From positions 1 through 61,612 of the forward strand of contig CACYGB010000001.1 of NCBI GenBank assembly GCA_902773895.1: a stretch of DNA of 61,612 nucleotides, read 5' to 3'. This DNA comes from an uncultured Eubacteriales bacterium (GTDB lineage: Bacteria > Bacillota > Clostridia > Christensenellales > Aristaeellaceae). The notes beneath the pieces were generated by a model. It was given only the letters and a program-made list of their open reading frames with translations, was not told the DNA's origin and did not search any database. Numbering within the stretch: position 1 is the stretch's first letter; every line of letters starts with the position of its first letter. Below, piece by piece: positions 7,941-16,451 of the stretch. Position numbers and translations under genes: made by a program.

Positions 7941-8609
7941 TTATTTGAACAGCGCCGATCCGATGCGCACCATCGTGGCGCCTGCCCGGGCCGCCAGGTC
8001 GTAATCCTGGCTCATGCCCATGGACAAATCCCGCATCTCGATGCCGTCAATAGCTTCCTCCCGGGCCTGCTCCCACATGCTCCGCATGGAGCGGAACAGG
8101 GAAAGCAGCGTATCCCTTTCCGCGCCCAGGGGCATGATGGCCATCAGCCCCTGCACCTTCAGGCCGGGAAAGCCGGCGCAGGCGCGCAGGAAAGGAAACA
8201 GTTCTTCCGGCGCGATGCCGCCCTTTTGCGTTTCCCCGGCCACGTTCACCTGCACCAGGGCCGGCATGACCCGGCCGTTTTTCTGGGCCTGCCGATCCAT
8301 TTCCCGGGCTAAGGAAAGATTGTCCAGGGAATGGATCATGCATACATCGTTGATGATGTATTTGACCTTGTTGGTCTGCAGCCTGCCGATCAGGTGCACG
8401 GAAAATTTTCCGCTGACGGCGGGCAGCTTTTCCCGCAGGGCCTGCACCCGGTTTTCCCCGATGTCGGTGATCCCCAGCCCCTGCAAAGGCAGGATCTCCT
8501 CCACGGTGGAATACTTCGTTACCGCGATGATCCGGGGACACGCGCCAAAGGGCTCGCTTTCCCTTTCCAGCACCGCGCGGATGTGCGTCAGCTTTTCTTC
8601 CAGCGTCAT
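7941..8609 (-). CDS. YggS/PLPBP-family pyridoxal-phosphate homeostasis protein
   Basis: A 222-residue single-domain PLP-binding barrel. The PLP lysine lies in IIAVTKYSTVEEI. GENRVQALREK, HLIGRLQTNKVKY and HSLDNLSLA are family motifs, as is the C-terminal LSMGMSQDYDLAARAGATMVRIGSALF phosphate-binding region. Family members have no known catalysis and buffer PLP and amino-acid/keto-acid pools. The gene is 16 bp after the HlyD-like gene, within the sepF operon, its normal place in Firmicutes. The start is supported by GGAGGAA. Confidence 0.94.
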   Translation of the reverse strand: MTLEEKLTHIRAVLERESEPFGACPRIIAVTKYSTVEEILPLQGLGITDIGENRVQALREKLPAVSGKFSVHLIGRLQTNKVKYIINDVCMIHSLDNLSLAREMDRQAQKNGRVMPALVQVNVAGETQKGGIAPEELFPFLRACAGFPGLKVQGLMAIMPLGAERDTLLSLFRSMRSMWEQAREEAIDGIEMRDLSMGMSQDYDLAARAGATMVRIGSALFK

Positions 8610-8625
8610 GGGGCCCGTTCCTCCG

Positions 8626-10284
8626 TCAGAACAAGCGCACCGGCACGCCGTCGTACAGCACGCCGGGGTTTTCGGGGATCACGTAAGCGGCGTTTCCGTC
8701 GTCGGACACCACTTCCACACCGGTCCAGTATTCCCCGCCTTCGGTGTACATCACCACGCCCTTGCGGCCGTTCTGGATGTAAATGGCCCGGGAAGGCACG
8801 GTCAGCGTATTCACGCTTTCGCCTACCCGTACCCGGCAGGACCGGATGTACAGCACATCCGGCAGGGCGTCGGCGTTTTCGATCCGCAGCCGCACCAGCA
8901 GTTCGCCGCCGGAACGGGTGAAGGATTCCACTGTGGCCTGCACGATGGTCTTATCGAAATTCTCGATCACCAATTCGTACACCCGGCCTGTCACCGGCGT
9001 CCAGTCCTGATCCTCCCGGCCGCACAGCATCAGCACTTCCCAGGGTTCCTGGCGCACCATGCGGTAAATATCCATGGTGTTCCGGGTAACAGCCGTCTGG
9101 CCTTCCTGCTGCGGCACATTGCCGTTGTACATGCTGCGCACCTGCGCCGGGGTGTAATCGGCATAGTTGTTCATGTTCAGCGCCGTTTCAAACCCGTCGG
9201 TGTAGAAGCTCACCAGCCCGTCGGTGGTGGCGGCATACTGCTTGCTCCAAGTGGAGATACGCTGCAGCTGCGTGTTTTCTTCGTCGTACAGACGGCTGAG
9301 CTTCTGATCGTCGGGATATTTCTGGCGCATGTAGATGCGCAGGGACTGCATGGCGTCCTCCAGCAGCGTTTCCTGGCCGCTGAGGCTGCCCCGGGCGCCC
9401 TGCACCAGGCGCTGGGCCTCCAGGGCGCGTTCCCGCACCTGGGTGGTCAGGGACAGCAGCCGGGTGTCCGCCGACGCTTTAGCAATCAGCACCTTGTGGT
9501 ACTCTTTGATCTGGTTGCGGTAGTTTTGCAGCGTGGTCCACTCCCGGGAACTGAAGCCGGAGGTGTAAATGGTGGCCACGTTTTCACCGCGGTGGATCAC
9601 AGCGCCTTCGTCGGCGTCGTAATCGATCTGGGAAACGCCCTCCTGGGAAAACACCGTTTCGCTGCGCACCACCACGGCGTCCCCGGCGTGACGGGAGCTG
9701 AGGGAGCCGAACCGCACATAGCCGTAGGCCGCCTGGCCCGGCGCCATGGAACGCAGCACCACCAGCACCACGGCGCCCAAAACAACCAGCGCCAGCAGAA
9801 TATACGGCAGCTTGCTGCGCTGCTTCCGGGGCACGGGAATGCCCGTCTGGGGCAGCTGATACGTGGTCTGCACCCCCGGCCGCACCACATGGGCCGTCTG
9901 AGGGTCCTCCTCCTGAGCCTGCACCGGATTGGCCTGCGCGGCGTTCATCGCCGGAGGAGTCTGCATACCCAGAATCGGCGGAACCTGCCCTGCCGTGCCA
10001 GGATTCACCGGCTGCGGGGCCGCGCCTGCCATCCCGGCGGGCGCCGTCTGGCTTCCGGGCATCTGGCCCGGCATACCGGAGGACAGGGGAACTGTATAGG
10101 GATACGCCGGCGCCTGATTGGGGTCCGGCGCGATATTCGCGGGAGGCGGCACCTGACCGGGCATGAAACCGTTATTCCCCTGCTGCTGATTGGGCAGCGG
10201 ACGCTGGGTCCACTGGGGTCCCTGCTGCGGGGCGTAACCCGGAAAGGGGTTTTGCTGATTGTAAGGGCCTTGAGGGGGCTGCAT
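8626..10284 (-). CDS. HlyD-like membrane-anchored adaptor of the sepF cluster
   Basis: A 552-residue protein with a disordered Pro/Gln/Asn-rich cytoplasmic N-terminus (~1-155), one transmembrane helix (LPYILLALVVLGAVVLVVL, ~159-177) and an extracytoplasmic region with the layout of HlyD/periplasmic adaptor proteins: a lipoyl-like half (GAVIHRGENVATIYTSG), a coiled hairpin (~230-330) and a closing beta-barrel/lipoyl part (TVPSRAIYIQNGRKGVVMYTEGG). Clostridial division clusters often encode such a protein, of unknown role. An ATG at 10284 directly after GGAGGAAACC is preferred to the in-frame GTG 12 nt upstream, which overlaps the ribosome-binding site. No ABC exporter or outer-membrane partner lies nearby, so a role in efflux is doubtful. 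Confidence 0.72.
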   Translation of the reverse strand: MQPPQGPYNQQNPFPGYAPQQGPQWTQRPLPNQQQGNNGFMPGQVPPPANIAPDPNQAPAYPYTVPLSSGMPGQMPGSQTAPAGMAGAAPQPVNPGTAGQVPPILGMQTPPAMNAAQANPVQAQEEDPQTAHVVRPGVQTTYQLPQTGIPVPRKQRSKLPYILLALVVLGAVVLVVLRSMAPGQAAYGYVRFGSLSSRHAGDAVVVRSETVFSQEGVSQIDYDADEGAVIHRGENVATIYTSGFSSREWTTLQNYRNQIKEYHKVLIAKASADTRLLSLTTQVRERALEAQRLVQGARGSLSGQETLLEDAMQSLRIYMRQKYPDDQKLSRLYDEENTQLQRISTWSKQYAATTDGLVSFYTDGFETALNMNNYADYTPAQVRSMYNGNVPQQEGQTAVTRNTMDIYRMVRQEPWEVLMLCGREDQDWTPVTGRVYELVIENFDKTIVQATVESFTRSGGELLVRLRIENADALPDVLYIRSCRVRVGESVNTLTVPSRAIYIQNGRKGVVMYTEGGEYWTGVEVVSDDGNAAYVIPENPGVLYDGVPVRLF

Positions 10285-10348
10285 GGTTTCCTCCACTGCA
10301 AAATTTAACTCTGTATTCTTCGTTACAAAGATGAAAAATTCCTGCTTA

Positions 10349-10376
10349 ATTTTACGAAAGTTTTGCTATTTTTCAA
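10349..10376 (-). promoter_or_regulatory. promoter of the HlyD-yggS-sepF-yggT-divIVA operon
   Basis: The minus strand shows TTGAAA (10371-10376), a 16-bp spacer and TAAAAT (10349-10354) in an AT-rich gap, about 65 bp before the first start codon. Confidence 0.6.
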
Positions 10377-10404
10377 AATTTTTTCTTGAAAATATGTCCG
10401 GAAA

Positions 10405-10434
10405 ATCAAGAAAGCGCTCCGAATCCGGAGCGCT
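10405..10434 (-). terminator. terminator after rel
   Basis: A perfect 9-bp stem AGCGCTCCG/CGGAGCGCT (10413-10421 with 10426-10434) with a 4-nt loop lies about 80 bp after the rel stop, with a T-rich stretch (TTTCTTGATTTT) on the minus strand. It separates rel from the division operon promoter. Confidence 0.6.
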
Positions 10435-10515
10435 GTGCAAAGAAAGCTTCATTTTCGGCTTTCCGGCGCGTTTAAAAGGCACGGATTGCCGTTTCCGGCC
10501 GGGGTTGGAGCCGGC

Positions 10516-12720
10516 TCAGTTGGCGCTGCGGTACGCCTCGATCACGTCGGAGCGCTTCTGCAGCTTTTTCAGCGCGCCGTCCAGCTGCTCGCGGCTTTGC
10601 ACCAGCAGCGTGGTCGTAATGGTGCAGGTCTTGTTCTTGTTCAGTTTGACGGTGATGGCCGTGATCGGCAGCCCCAGATCCTGGATATAATTGGTCAGTT
10701 CCCCCAGCAGCTGGGTGTGGTCGTAGCAGATGATCTGGATATTGGCGCTGAAGGTGCCGGCATCTTCCCCGGCCCAGGACACGGGAATGGCCCGTTCCGG
10801 CTCGGTATGCAGGGCGTTGACGCAGTCCGCCTTGTGCACGGTGACGCCCCGGCCCCGGGTGATGTAGCCTACGATGTCGTCCCCCGGCACCGGGTTGCAG
10901 CAGCGGGCGAAGCGCACCAGCATGCCCGGCTCCCCGTGCACGTAAATGCCGTGGGTAGGTTTCCCCTTGGGCTCCGCCGGCGGCGTGGAGCCTGTGTTTT
11001 CGGTGATCACCGGCACAACGGGTTTTTGCGGTTCCTCCCGTTTCTGCTTTTCATCCATCAGCCGGGACAGCACATACACCGCCGCCACGCCGCCGTAGCC
11101 GATGGCGCCGTACAAATCCTCCAGATCCTGGAACATGTACTTTTTCAAAAGCGGCTCATAGTATTCCGGCTTGGTGTAGTCCCCCAGCTTCACGCCCCGG
11201 CGTTTGGCCTCGTGCTCCAGCATTTCCCGGCCCTTCTGCACGTTTTCGCCCCGCAGCTCCCGCTTGAAAAACTGCCGGATCTTGGCCTTGGCCTGCTGGG
11301 TTTTCACAATTTTCAGCCAGTCCATGCTGGGGCCCTTGGACGCGGAGGAGGTCAGCACCTCCACCCGGTCTCCCGTTTCCAGCTGGGTATCCAACGGCAC
11401 CATTTTCCCGTTGATCTTGGCGCCCACGCAGGAATTTCCTATCTGGGAATGGATGCGGTAGGCAAAGTCCAGGGGTGTGGCGCCGCGCTGCATGGAAATA
11501 ATATCGCCCTTGGGCGTAAACAGGAACACTTCCTCGGAAAACAGATCCGTTTTCAGGGAGTCGATGAACTCATGGCTGTCCCGGGTCTCGCTCTGCCAGT
11601 CCAGGATCTGCCGCAGCCAGTACAGCTTTTCGTCCATGCTGCCGGCCTTCTGGCCGCCTTCCTTGTAGCGCCAGTGGGCGGCGATGCCGTACTCGGCCAC
11701 CCGGTGCATTTCCCAAGTGCGGATCTGGATCTCAAAGGGGAACGGGATGCGCCGTCCGCCGATCACCGTGGTGTGCAGGGACTGGTACATGTTGGCCTTG
11801 GGCACGGAAATATAATCCTTGAACCGGCCGGGCACCTGGTTCCACAGCGTATGGGCAATACCCAGCACGGTGTAGCATTCCGGGATGGTGTTGACGATCA
11901 CGCGAATGGCGATCAGGTCGTAGATCTGGTCAAAGGGCTTGTTCTGGATCACCATTTTCCGGTAAATGGAATACAGGTGCTTGGGCCGGCCGTCGATTTC
12001 GTATTTCAGGCCCGCTTCATCCAGCTTCTGGGAAAGTTCGCTGATTACCAGCTTGATATTTTCTTCCCGTTCTGCGCGCCGCATACCCACCTTCCGGGCC
12101 ACATCCTGATACCCTTCGGGGTCGATGTAGCGCAGCGCCAGATCCTCCAGCTCCTGCTTGATGGCGTACACGCCCAGGCGGTGGGCCAGCGGCGCGTAAA
12201 TATCCAGCGTTTCCCGGGAAATGGCCACCTGGCGGTCCACCGGCTGGAATTTCAATGTGCGCATGTTGTGCAGCCGGTCAGCCAGTTTGATCAGCACCAC
12301 CCGGATGTCCTTGCTCATGGCCAGGATCATTTTGCGAAGGGACTCCGCCTGCTGCTCCTCCCGGTCGGCAAAATCCAGCTTGCTCAGCTTGGTCACGCCG
12401 TCCACCAGCCGCGCCACTTCTTCCCCGAACTGCTCCTGGATCATGGACAGGGTCACGTTATCGCAGTCCTCCACCGTGTCGTGCAGCAGCGCCGCCGCGA
12501 TGGTAGGCGGATCGATCATCAGCTCCACCAGGATACTGGCCACAAACATGGGATGCACGATGTAGGGTTCCCCGCTTTTGCGGAACTGTCCTTCATGGGC
12601 CCTTTCGGCAAAATGGCCGGCGCGCCGGATCAGGTCGCAGCCGTCCTTGCTGTCGTCATATTTTTTCACGCGTTCCAGCATCTGGTCCAGCGTCAGGCAC
12701 TCATAGGCTGTATAGGCCAT
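10516..12720 (-). CDS. rel: bifunctional (p)ppGpp synthetase/hydrolase, Rel/SpoT family
   Basis: A 734-residue long RelA/SpoT homologue that makes and degrades (p)ppGpp, the stringent-response alarmone. Domains in order: an HD hydrolase with intact HD and ED pairs (LLHDTVEDCD, ~residue 80; DRLHNMRTL), a synthetase (~230-350, ending near FEIQIRTWEMH), TGS (~400-460, GDIISMQRGATPLDFAYRIH), a helical/zinc-finger region with VRFARCCNPVPGDDIVGYITRGRGV, and a C-terminal ACT domain (IQIICYDHTQLLGELTNYI). Both catalytic domains look intact, as in single-copy Firmicutes Rel. Its start lies inside the end of recJ (20-nt overlap) behind AAAGGAGG, so the two are coupled. Confidence 0.96.
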   Translation of the reverse strand: MAYTAYECLTLDQMLERVKKYDDSKDGCDLIRRAGHFAERAHEGQFRKSGEPYIVHPMFVASILVELMIDPPTIAAALLHDTVEDCDNVTLSMIQEQFGEEVARLVDGVTKLSKLDFADREEQQAESLRKMILAMSKDIRVVLIKLADRLHNMRTLKFQPVDRQVAISRETLDIYAPLAHRLGVYAIKQELEDLALRYIDPEGYQDVARKVGMRRAEREENIKLVISELSQKLDEAGLKYEIDGRPKHLYSIYRKMVIQNKPFDQIYDLIAIRVIVNTIPECYTVLGIAHTLWNQVPGRFKDYISVPKANMYQSLHTTVIGGRRIPFPFEIQIRTWEMHRVAEYGIAAHWRYKEGGQKAGSMDEKLYWLRQILDWQSETRDSHEFIDSLKTDLFSEEVFLFTPKGDIISMQRGATPLDFAYRIHSQIGNSCVGAKINGKMVPLDTQLETGDRVEVLTSSASKGPSMDWLKIVKTQQAKAKIRQFFKRELRGENVQKGREMLEHEAKRRGVKLGDYTKPEYYEPLLKKYMFQDLEDLYGAIGYGGVAAVYVLSRLMDEKQKREEPQKPVVPVITENTGSTPPAEPKGKPTHGIYVHGEPGMLVRFARCCNPVPGDDIVGYITRGRGVTVHKADCVNALHTEPERAIPVSWAGEDAGTFSANIQIICYDHTQLLGELTNYIQDLGLPITAITVKLNKNKTCTITTTLLVQSREQLDGALKKLQKRSDVIEAYRSAN

Positions 12721-15001
12721 GGTTTTCCTCCTTTGCGTGCATTGCTGCCCGGAATAAGAAGCTCTCCTCCGGCTGCCGCTTCACCATCGGCAAAAGCGAC
12801 GCCCGGAAAGGAAACGCCTCCCACGCAATCAATTCGATCTGGCGAAGCACCGCCAGCGCAAACGCGCTTTCCCCCCGGGAAAGGCGGAACAGCTCCGACG
12901 CGTCCTGCAGGTCCCGGGGAAGGCGCGACGTCAGCGCCCGGTAGCACCGCCGCAGGGCATCCTTGTCCGCGCATTTGTCATCCAGCAGGCTTTTTGCCGC
13001 CGTCGAAACAGGCAAGGCAGCCACTTCCGCGCGGGGACACCGCGCTTTCCATACCGCCGCGTCCCCCAGGGCGCCATCGCATAATACCACATGGCGGAAC
13101 GGCGCGCAAGCACTTTGCCCGTACAAAAGCACCGTATGGTACGCCCGGGGGTCATCCGCCTTCCCCAGGGAAAAATCGGCCTGCGGAAAACGCCGCAGCA
13201 TAGCCAGCGCCGTTTCCAGGCAGCGGCACACCAGCAGCGTCCCCTGGCCGCCCGCCATGCGCTGTTCCAGCTCTTCGCCGGAAATCAGCGGAACGGTTTC
13301 CTCCCCCCGGGCGTCGGCCGCCAGGCACAGCATTTCCCGGTCCGCGTCCTTGGGCAGCGCCTGGGGCATCAGCTGCAGCGCCTGGATGCGGCATTCTGCG
13401 CTGACGCTTCCCCTAAATTCATTCAGCGTCGGCGTCATCACCATCCGGTACGCGCCATCCGCCTGCCCGGCCAGGTCCCCGCCGCCAAAAAAGATGCCGC
13501 TGCGCACCGCCCGGTCCTGCTCAAAGGTACATTTCAAATGCCGGCCCTCGGCGCCCACCGCCCGCATTTCCCGGGGCACGGCCCCCTGGCACAGGAACCG
13601 GGGCGCGGGGTTGCCCACCCCGTAGGGCTCCAGCAAATCCAGCCACCGCACCGTTTCTTCCGTCACCTGGCTCAACCGCAGCTCCCCGTCGCACAGCATC
13701 GACGGAACCGCGGGCATGCCCCCCGTCTGGTCCGCCACCGCCTTGGACAGCCGGGCCGTAAATTCCTCCAGGTGTTCCGCCCGCATGGTCAGCCCGGCCG
13801 CCTGCCGATGGCCGCCGAAGCGCTCAAACAGATCGCCGCATTGGCTGAGCGCAGCGTAAATATCCACGTTCCCCGCACTGCGGGCGCTGCCTACACACAC
13901 ATCGCCGTCCCGGGCCAGCGCCACGGTGGGATAGGCGTATTTTTCCGCCAGCCGGCCGGCCGCCAGGCCCACCACGCCGCTGTTCCAGCCTTCCCCGCAC
14001 ACCACGATAGCCCGGGTATCCACCAGGTCCATGGCGTTCACCTGGTCCTGGGCCTCCTCCAGCACCTGCGCCTCCTGGTCCTTGCGCTGCTGGTTCAGGC
14101 TTTCCATTTTCAGGGTCAGCGCTTCCGCCTCCTCCGCATTCCGGGTCAGCAGCATATTCAGGGCAATGCGGGCCGAGGCCAGCCGGCCGCAGGCGTTCAT
14201 CCGCGGCGCGATCTGGAAACCCACCTGATCGCTGGTCACCTGGCCCCGGATGCCGGCACGGTTCATGACGGCCTTCAAGCCCGGCCGCGCCGTGGCGGAC
14301 AGCTTTTGCAGGCCCAGGGAAACAATCACCCGGTTTTCCCCCGTCAGGGACACCATATCCGCCACCGTGGCCAGCGCGGCCAGTTCCATCAGCGGCAGCG
14401 CGCCGCCCCGCAGCAGCGCCATCGCCAGCTTCCAGGCCACGCCGGCGCCGCACAGGAAAGGAAACGGATAATCCCCCAGCAGCGGCGAAATCACCGCGTC
14501 CGCCGGCGGCAGCGTTTCCCCGTGCCGGTGATGATCGGTGACGATCACCCGCATGCCCTTCTCCCGGGCCAGGGCCACCTCCTGCACCGAGGTGATGCCG
14601 CAGTCCACCGTCACCAGCACCTGGTGATCGGCAGCCAGTTTTTCCACCGCCGGCGCGTTCAGGCCGTAGCCTTCCTGATGCCGGTCCGGAATGTACACGT
14701 CCCGCTCCAGCCCCATCCGGCCCAGCGCTTCCCACAAAATGGCGGAGGCGCTGACGCCGTCCACATCGTAATCGCCGTAGATGGCCACCCGGGCATGATC
14801 GGCGCGGGCCTGATCAAGGATGTTCACCGCTTTTTGCATATCGTGCAGCCGGTCCGGCGGCAAAAGCTGATCCATACCGGGATGCAGAAAGGCCTGCGCC
14901 TCCGCCTCCGTCCGGATTCCCCGGGCGGCCAGCAGCGGACCCATCCAGTCCGGCAGGCCGGGCCAGCGCTTTTCCTCTCCGGGCAGCACAATGTTCAGCA
15001 T
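12701..15001 (-). CDS. recJ: single-stranded-DNA-specific exonuclease RecJ
   Basis: A 766-residue 5'-3' ssDNA exonuclease of the DHH superfamily, used in recombination and mismatch/base-excision repair. It has DYDVDG (motif I), VTVDCGITS, the DHH motif VTDHHRHGETLP, ISPLLGDYPFPFLCGAGVAWK and a DHHA1 part with FGGHRQAAGLTM. The C-terminal third is the less conserved extension common in Firmicutes RecJ. The ATG at 15001 is chosen for GGAGGATGT just before it and the conserved early WPGLPDWMGPLLAARGI. Its order secD-recJ-rel is the classic clostridial one, except that apt and secF are missing. Confidence 0.93.
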   Translation of the reverse strand: MLNIVLPGEEKRWPGLPDWMGPLLAARGIRTEAEAQAFLHPGMDQLLPPDRLHDMQKAVNILDQARADHARVAIYGDYDVDGVSASAILWEALGRMGLERDVYIPDRHQEGYGLNAPAVEKLAADHQVLVTVDCGITSVQEVALAREKGMRVIVTDHHRHGETLPPADAVISPLLGDYPFPFLCGAGVAWKLAMALLRGGALPLMELAALATVADMVSLTGENRVIVSLGLQKLSATARPGLKAVMNRAGIRGQVTSDQVGFQIAPRMNACGRLASARIALNMLLTRNAEEAEALTLKMESLNQQRKDQEAQVLEEAQDQVNAMDLVDTRAIVVCGEGWNSGVVGLAAGRLAEKYAYPTVALARDGDVCVGSARSAGNVDIYAALSQCGDLFERFGGHRQAAGLTMRAEHLEEFTARLSKAVADQTGGMPAVPSMLCDGELRLSQVTEETVRWLDLLEPYGVGNPAPRFLCQGAVPREMRAVGAEGRHLKCTFEQDRAVRSGIFFGGGDLAGQADGAYRMVMTPTLNEFRGSVSAECRIQALQLMPQALPKDADREMLCLAADARGEETVPLISGEELEQRMAGGQGTLLVCRCLETALAMLRRFPQADFSLGKADDPRAYHTVLLYGQSACAPFRHVVLCDGALGDAAVWKARCPRAEVAALPVSTAAKSLLDDKCADKDALRRCYRALTSRLPRDLQDASELFRLSRGESAFALAVLRQIELIAWEAFPFRASLLPMVKRQPEESFLFRAAMHAKEENHGLYSL

Positions 15002-15068
15002 ACATCCTCCAAAAAAGTGTAAAAAGATGGTGCCGGGACGATCCGTTCCGGCACCCGCTGTAAAAAGC

Positions 15069-16340
15069 TTACTTGGTTTTGCCAAACAGGCTGGGCTTGT
15101 TGCTGATGGCGGTGAAGCAGGCCTGGAACACACGCATCAGGAACGCGGTGAAGGCGCTGGCCGTCACGAAAGCAGCCAGGGTATAGCCCGTGGACTTGGA
15201 GAAGGGGAAGATCATCATCACCAGGGAAACAGCCAGCGCGCAGCCGTGCACCAGCCAGATCTGCTTGCCGCAGGAGCGGAAGCCCAGCTTGGTAGCCTGC
15301 TTGGGAGAGAAGCCTTCCTTGGTCTGGGCGCTGATGGCGTCGGCGCGGGTAACGGCGGTGTAAACAGCCAGCAGCACGCCCAGCAGCGCGGCGATCAGGC
15401 AGCCCACATTCAGGGCGTATACGGTGGGCACCACGATGGTGGCCACGAAGAACAGGCCCAGCAGCACAGCACACCACGCCGTCCAGATGCCGGAAACGCC
15501 GGTGAGCTTACCGGTGAGCACCAGGTACAGGCAGGCGATCACCAGCAGCGCCAACGCCACCAGCAGCACCACCTGACGGGTGCCGGCCGCGGAGGCGTCC
15601 AGGGTGCCGGATTCCTTCATGGTCAGCCCGGCGTCCACGGCGCCGGTGTTGAACAGGTAGGTCACGTTGGAGGCGGTGTTGAAATTGCTGGTCAGGAAGC
15701 TCATGCTGATTTCGTTGCCGTCAATGCCGGCCACGGAAGCCACCTGGTCGTTATCCAGATACACGCTGACGTAGGTGACGCCGGCGTCCGCCAGCTTTTT
15801 CACCGCTTCGTCGGTGATCTTCGCCGTCACCACATAGGTGGTCTGGTTGGCGTTCATGCCCAGGGAAGCGCCGGTGACGTCTTTTTCGGTCAGCAGCACG
15901 TTGCCTTCCGAGTCGCGGAATTCATAGTGGCCGGCCATCACCGCCATGGAGCGCACGCCGGACAGGCGGGAAGCATCCATGTTCCTCAGCTCGATGCGGA
16001 TGGTGTCGTCCCCCTTCACGGTGACGCTGCGATCCGTTTCGCTCAGGCCTTCCAGGCGGGCGTTGATCACCTTCACCGTATCCTCCAGGGAAGCGCCTTC
16101 CTTGGCGGCGTATTCAATATAGGTGCCGCCGCCCAGCGCCCGGTTCAGGGGCAGGGAGGCAGGCCAGTTGGCGCTGCTGACAGGCACCCAGGGCAAAAGC
16201 ACGTTGACGCCTTCGCCGTCCAGCTTCATGCCGGCGATACCCAGGAAGGAAACGAACACCGTCAGGGCGCACAGAAGAACCAGACAAACAATGCCTTTGG
16301 TGGCGGGGCTGATAGGTTTGCGACTTTTCGCGTTAGCCAT
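15069..16340 (-). CDS. divergent SecD-like membrane protein, no SecF partner
   Basis: A 423-residue protein in the secD position of the clostridial secDF-recJ-rel cluster. It has one N-terminal TM helix (GIVCLVLLCALTVFVSFLGIA), a large extracytoplasmic head (~45-270) with SecD-like traits (LGGGTYIEYAAKEG, then NARLEGL and DTIRIELRNMD, a MAGHYEFRD segment like the SecD head), and five more TM helices. SecD/SecF use the proton gradient to pull exported proteins through SecYEG. Here the hallmark of TM4 (GMAVDANVLIFERIREE), which carries a functional Asp, is replaced by NVGCLIAALLGVLLAVYTAV. No SecF domain follows. Activity is doubtful. The start is backed by GAGAGGAAGAGAG. Confidence 0.62.
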   Translation of the reverse strand: MANAKSRKPISPATKGIVCLVLLCALTVFVSFLGIAGMKLDGEGVNVLLPWVPVSSANWPASLPLNRALGGGTYIEYAAKEGASLEDTVKVINARLEGLSETDRSVTVKGDDTIRIELRNMDASRLSGVRSMAVMAGHYEFRDSEGNVLLTEKDVTGASLGMNANQTTYVVTAKITDEAVKKLADAGVTYVSVYLDNDQVASVAGIDGNEISMSFLTSNFNTASNVTYLFNTGAVDAGLTMKESGTLDASAAGTRQVVLLVALALLVIACLYLVLTGKLTGVSGIWTAWCAVLLGLFFVATIVVPTVYALNVGCLIAALLGVLLAVYTAVTRADAISAQTKEGFSPKQATKLGFRSCGKQIWLVHGCALAVSLVMMIFPFSKSTGYTLAAFVTASAFTAFLMRVFQACFTAISNKPSLFGKTK

Positions 16341-16418
16341 GATAACTCTCTTCCTCTCATCTTCGGATGATCTTTTTGAATGCGCATCCGCATACAGGAC
16401 AGTTTGATACACCGGTAT

Positions 16419-16447
16419 ATTATACGCGCTTTCCGCTTTTCCGTCAA
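16419..16447 (-). promoter_or_regulatory. promoter of secD-like-recJ-rel
   Basis: On the minus strand, TTGACG (16442-16447) and a perfect TATAAT (16419-16424) are 17 bp apart. The promoter lies just past the hemZ stop codon and about 80 bp before the SecD-like start. Confidence 0.85.
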
Positions 16448-16451
16448 GCGT

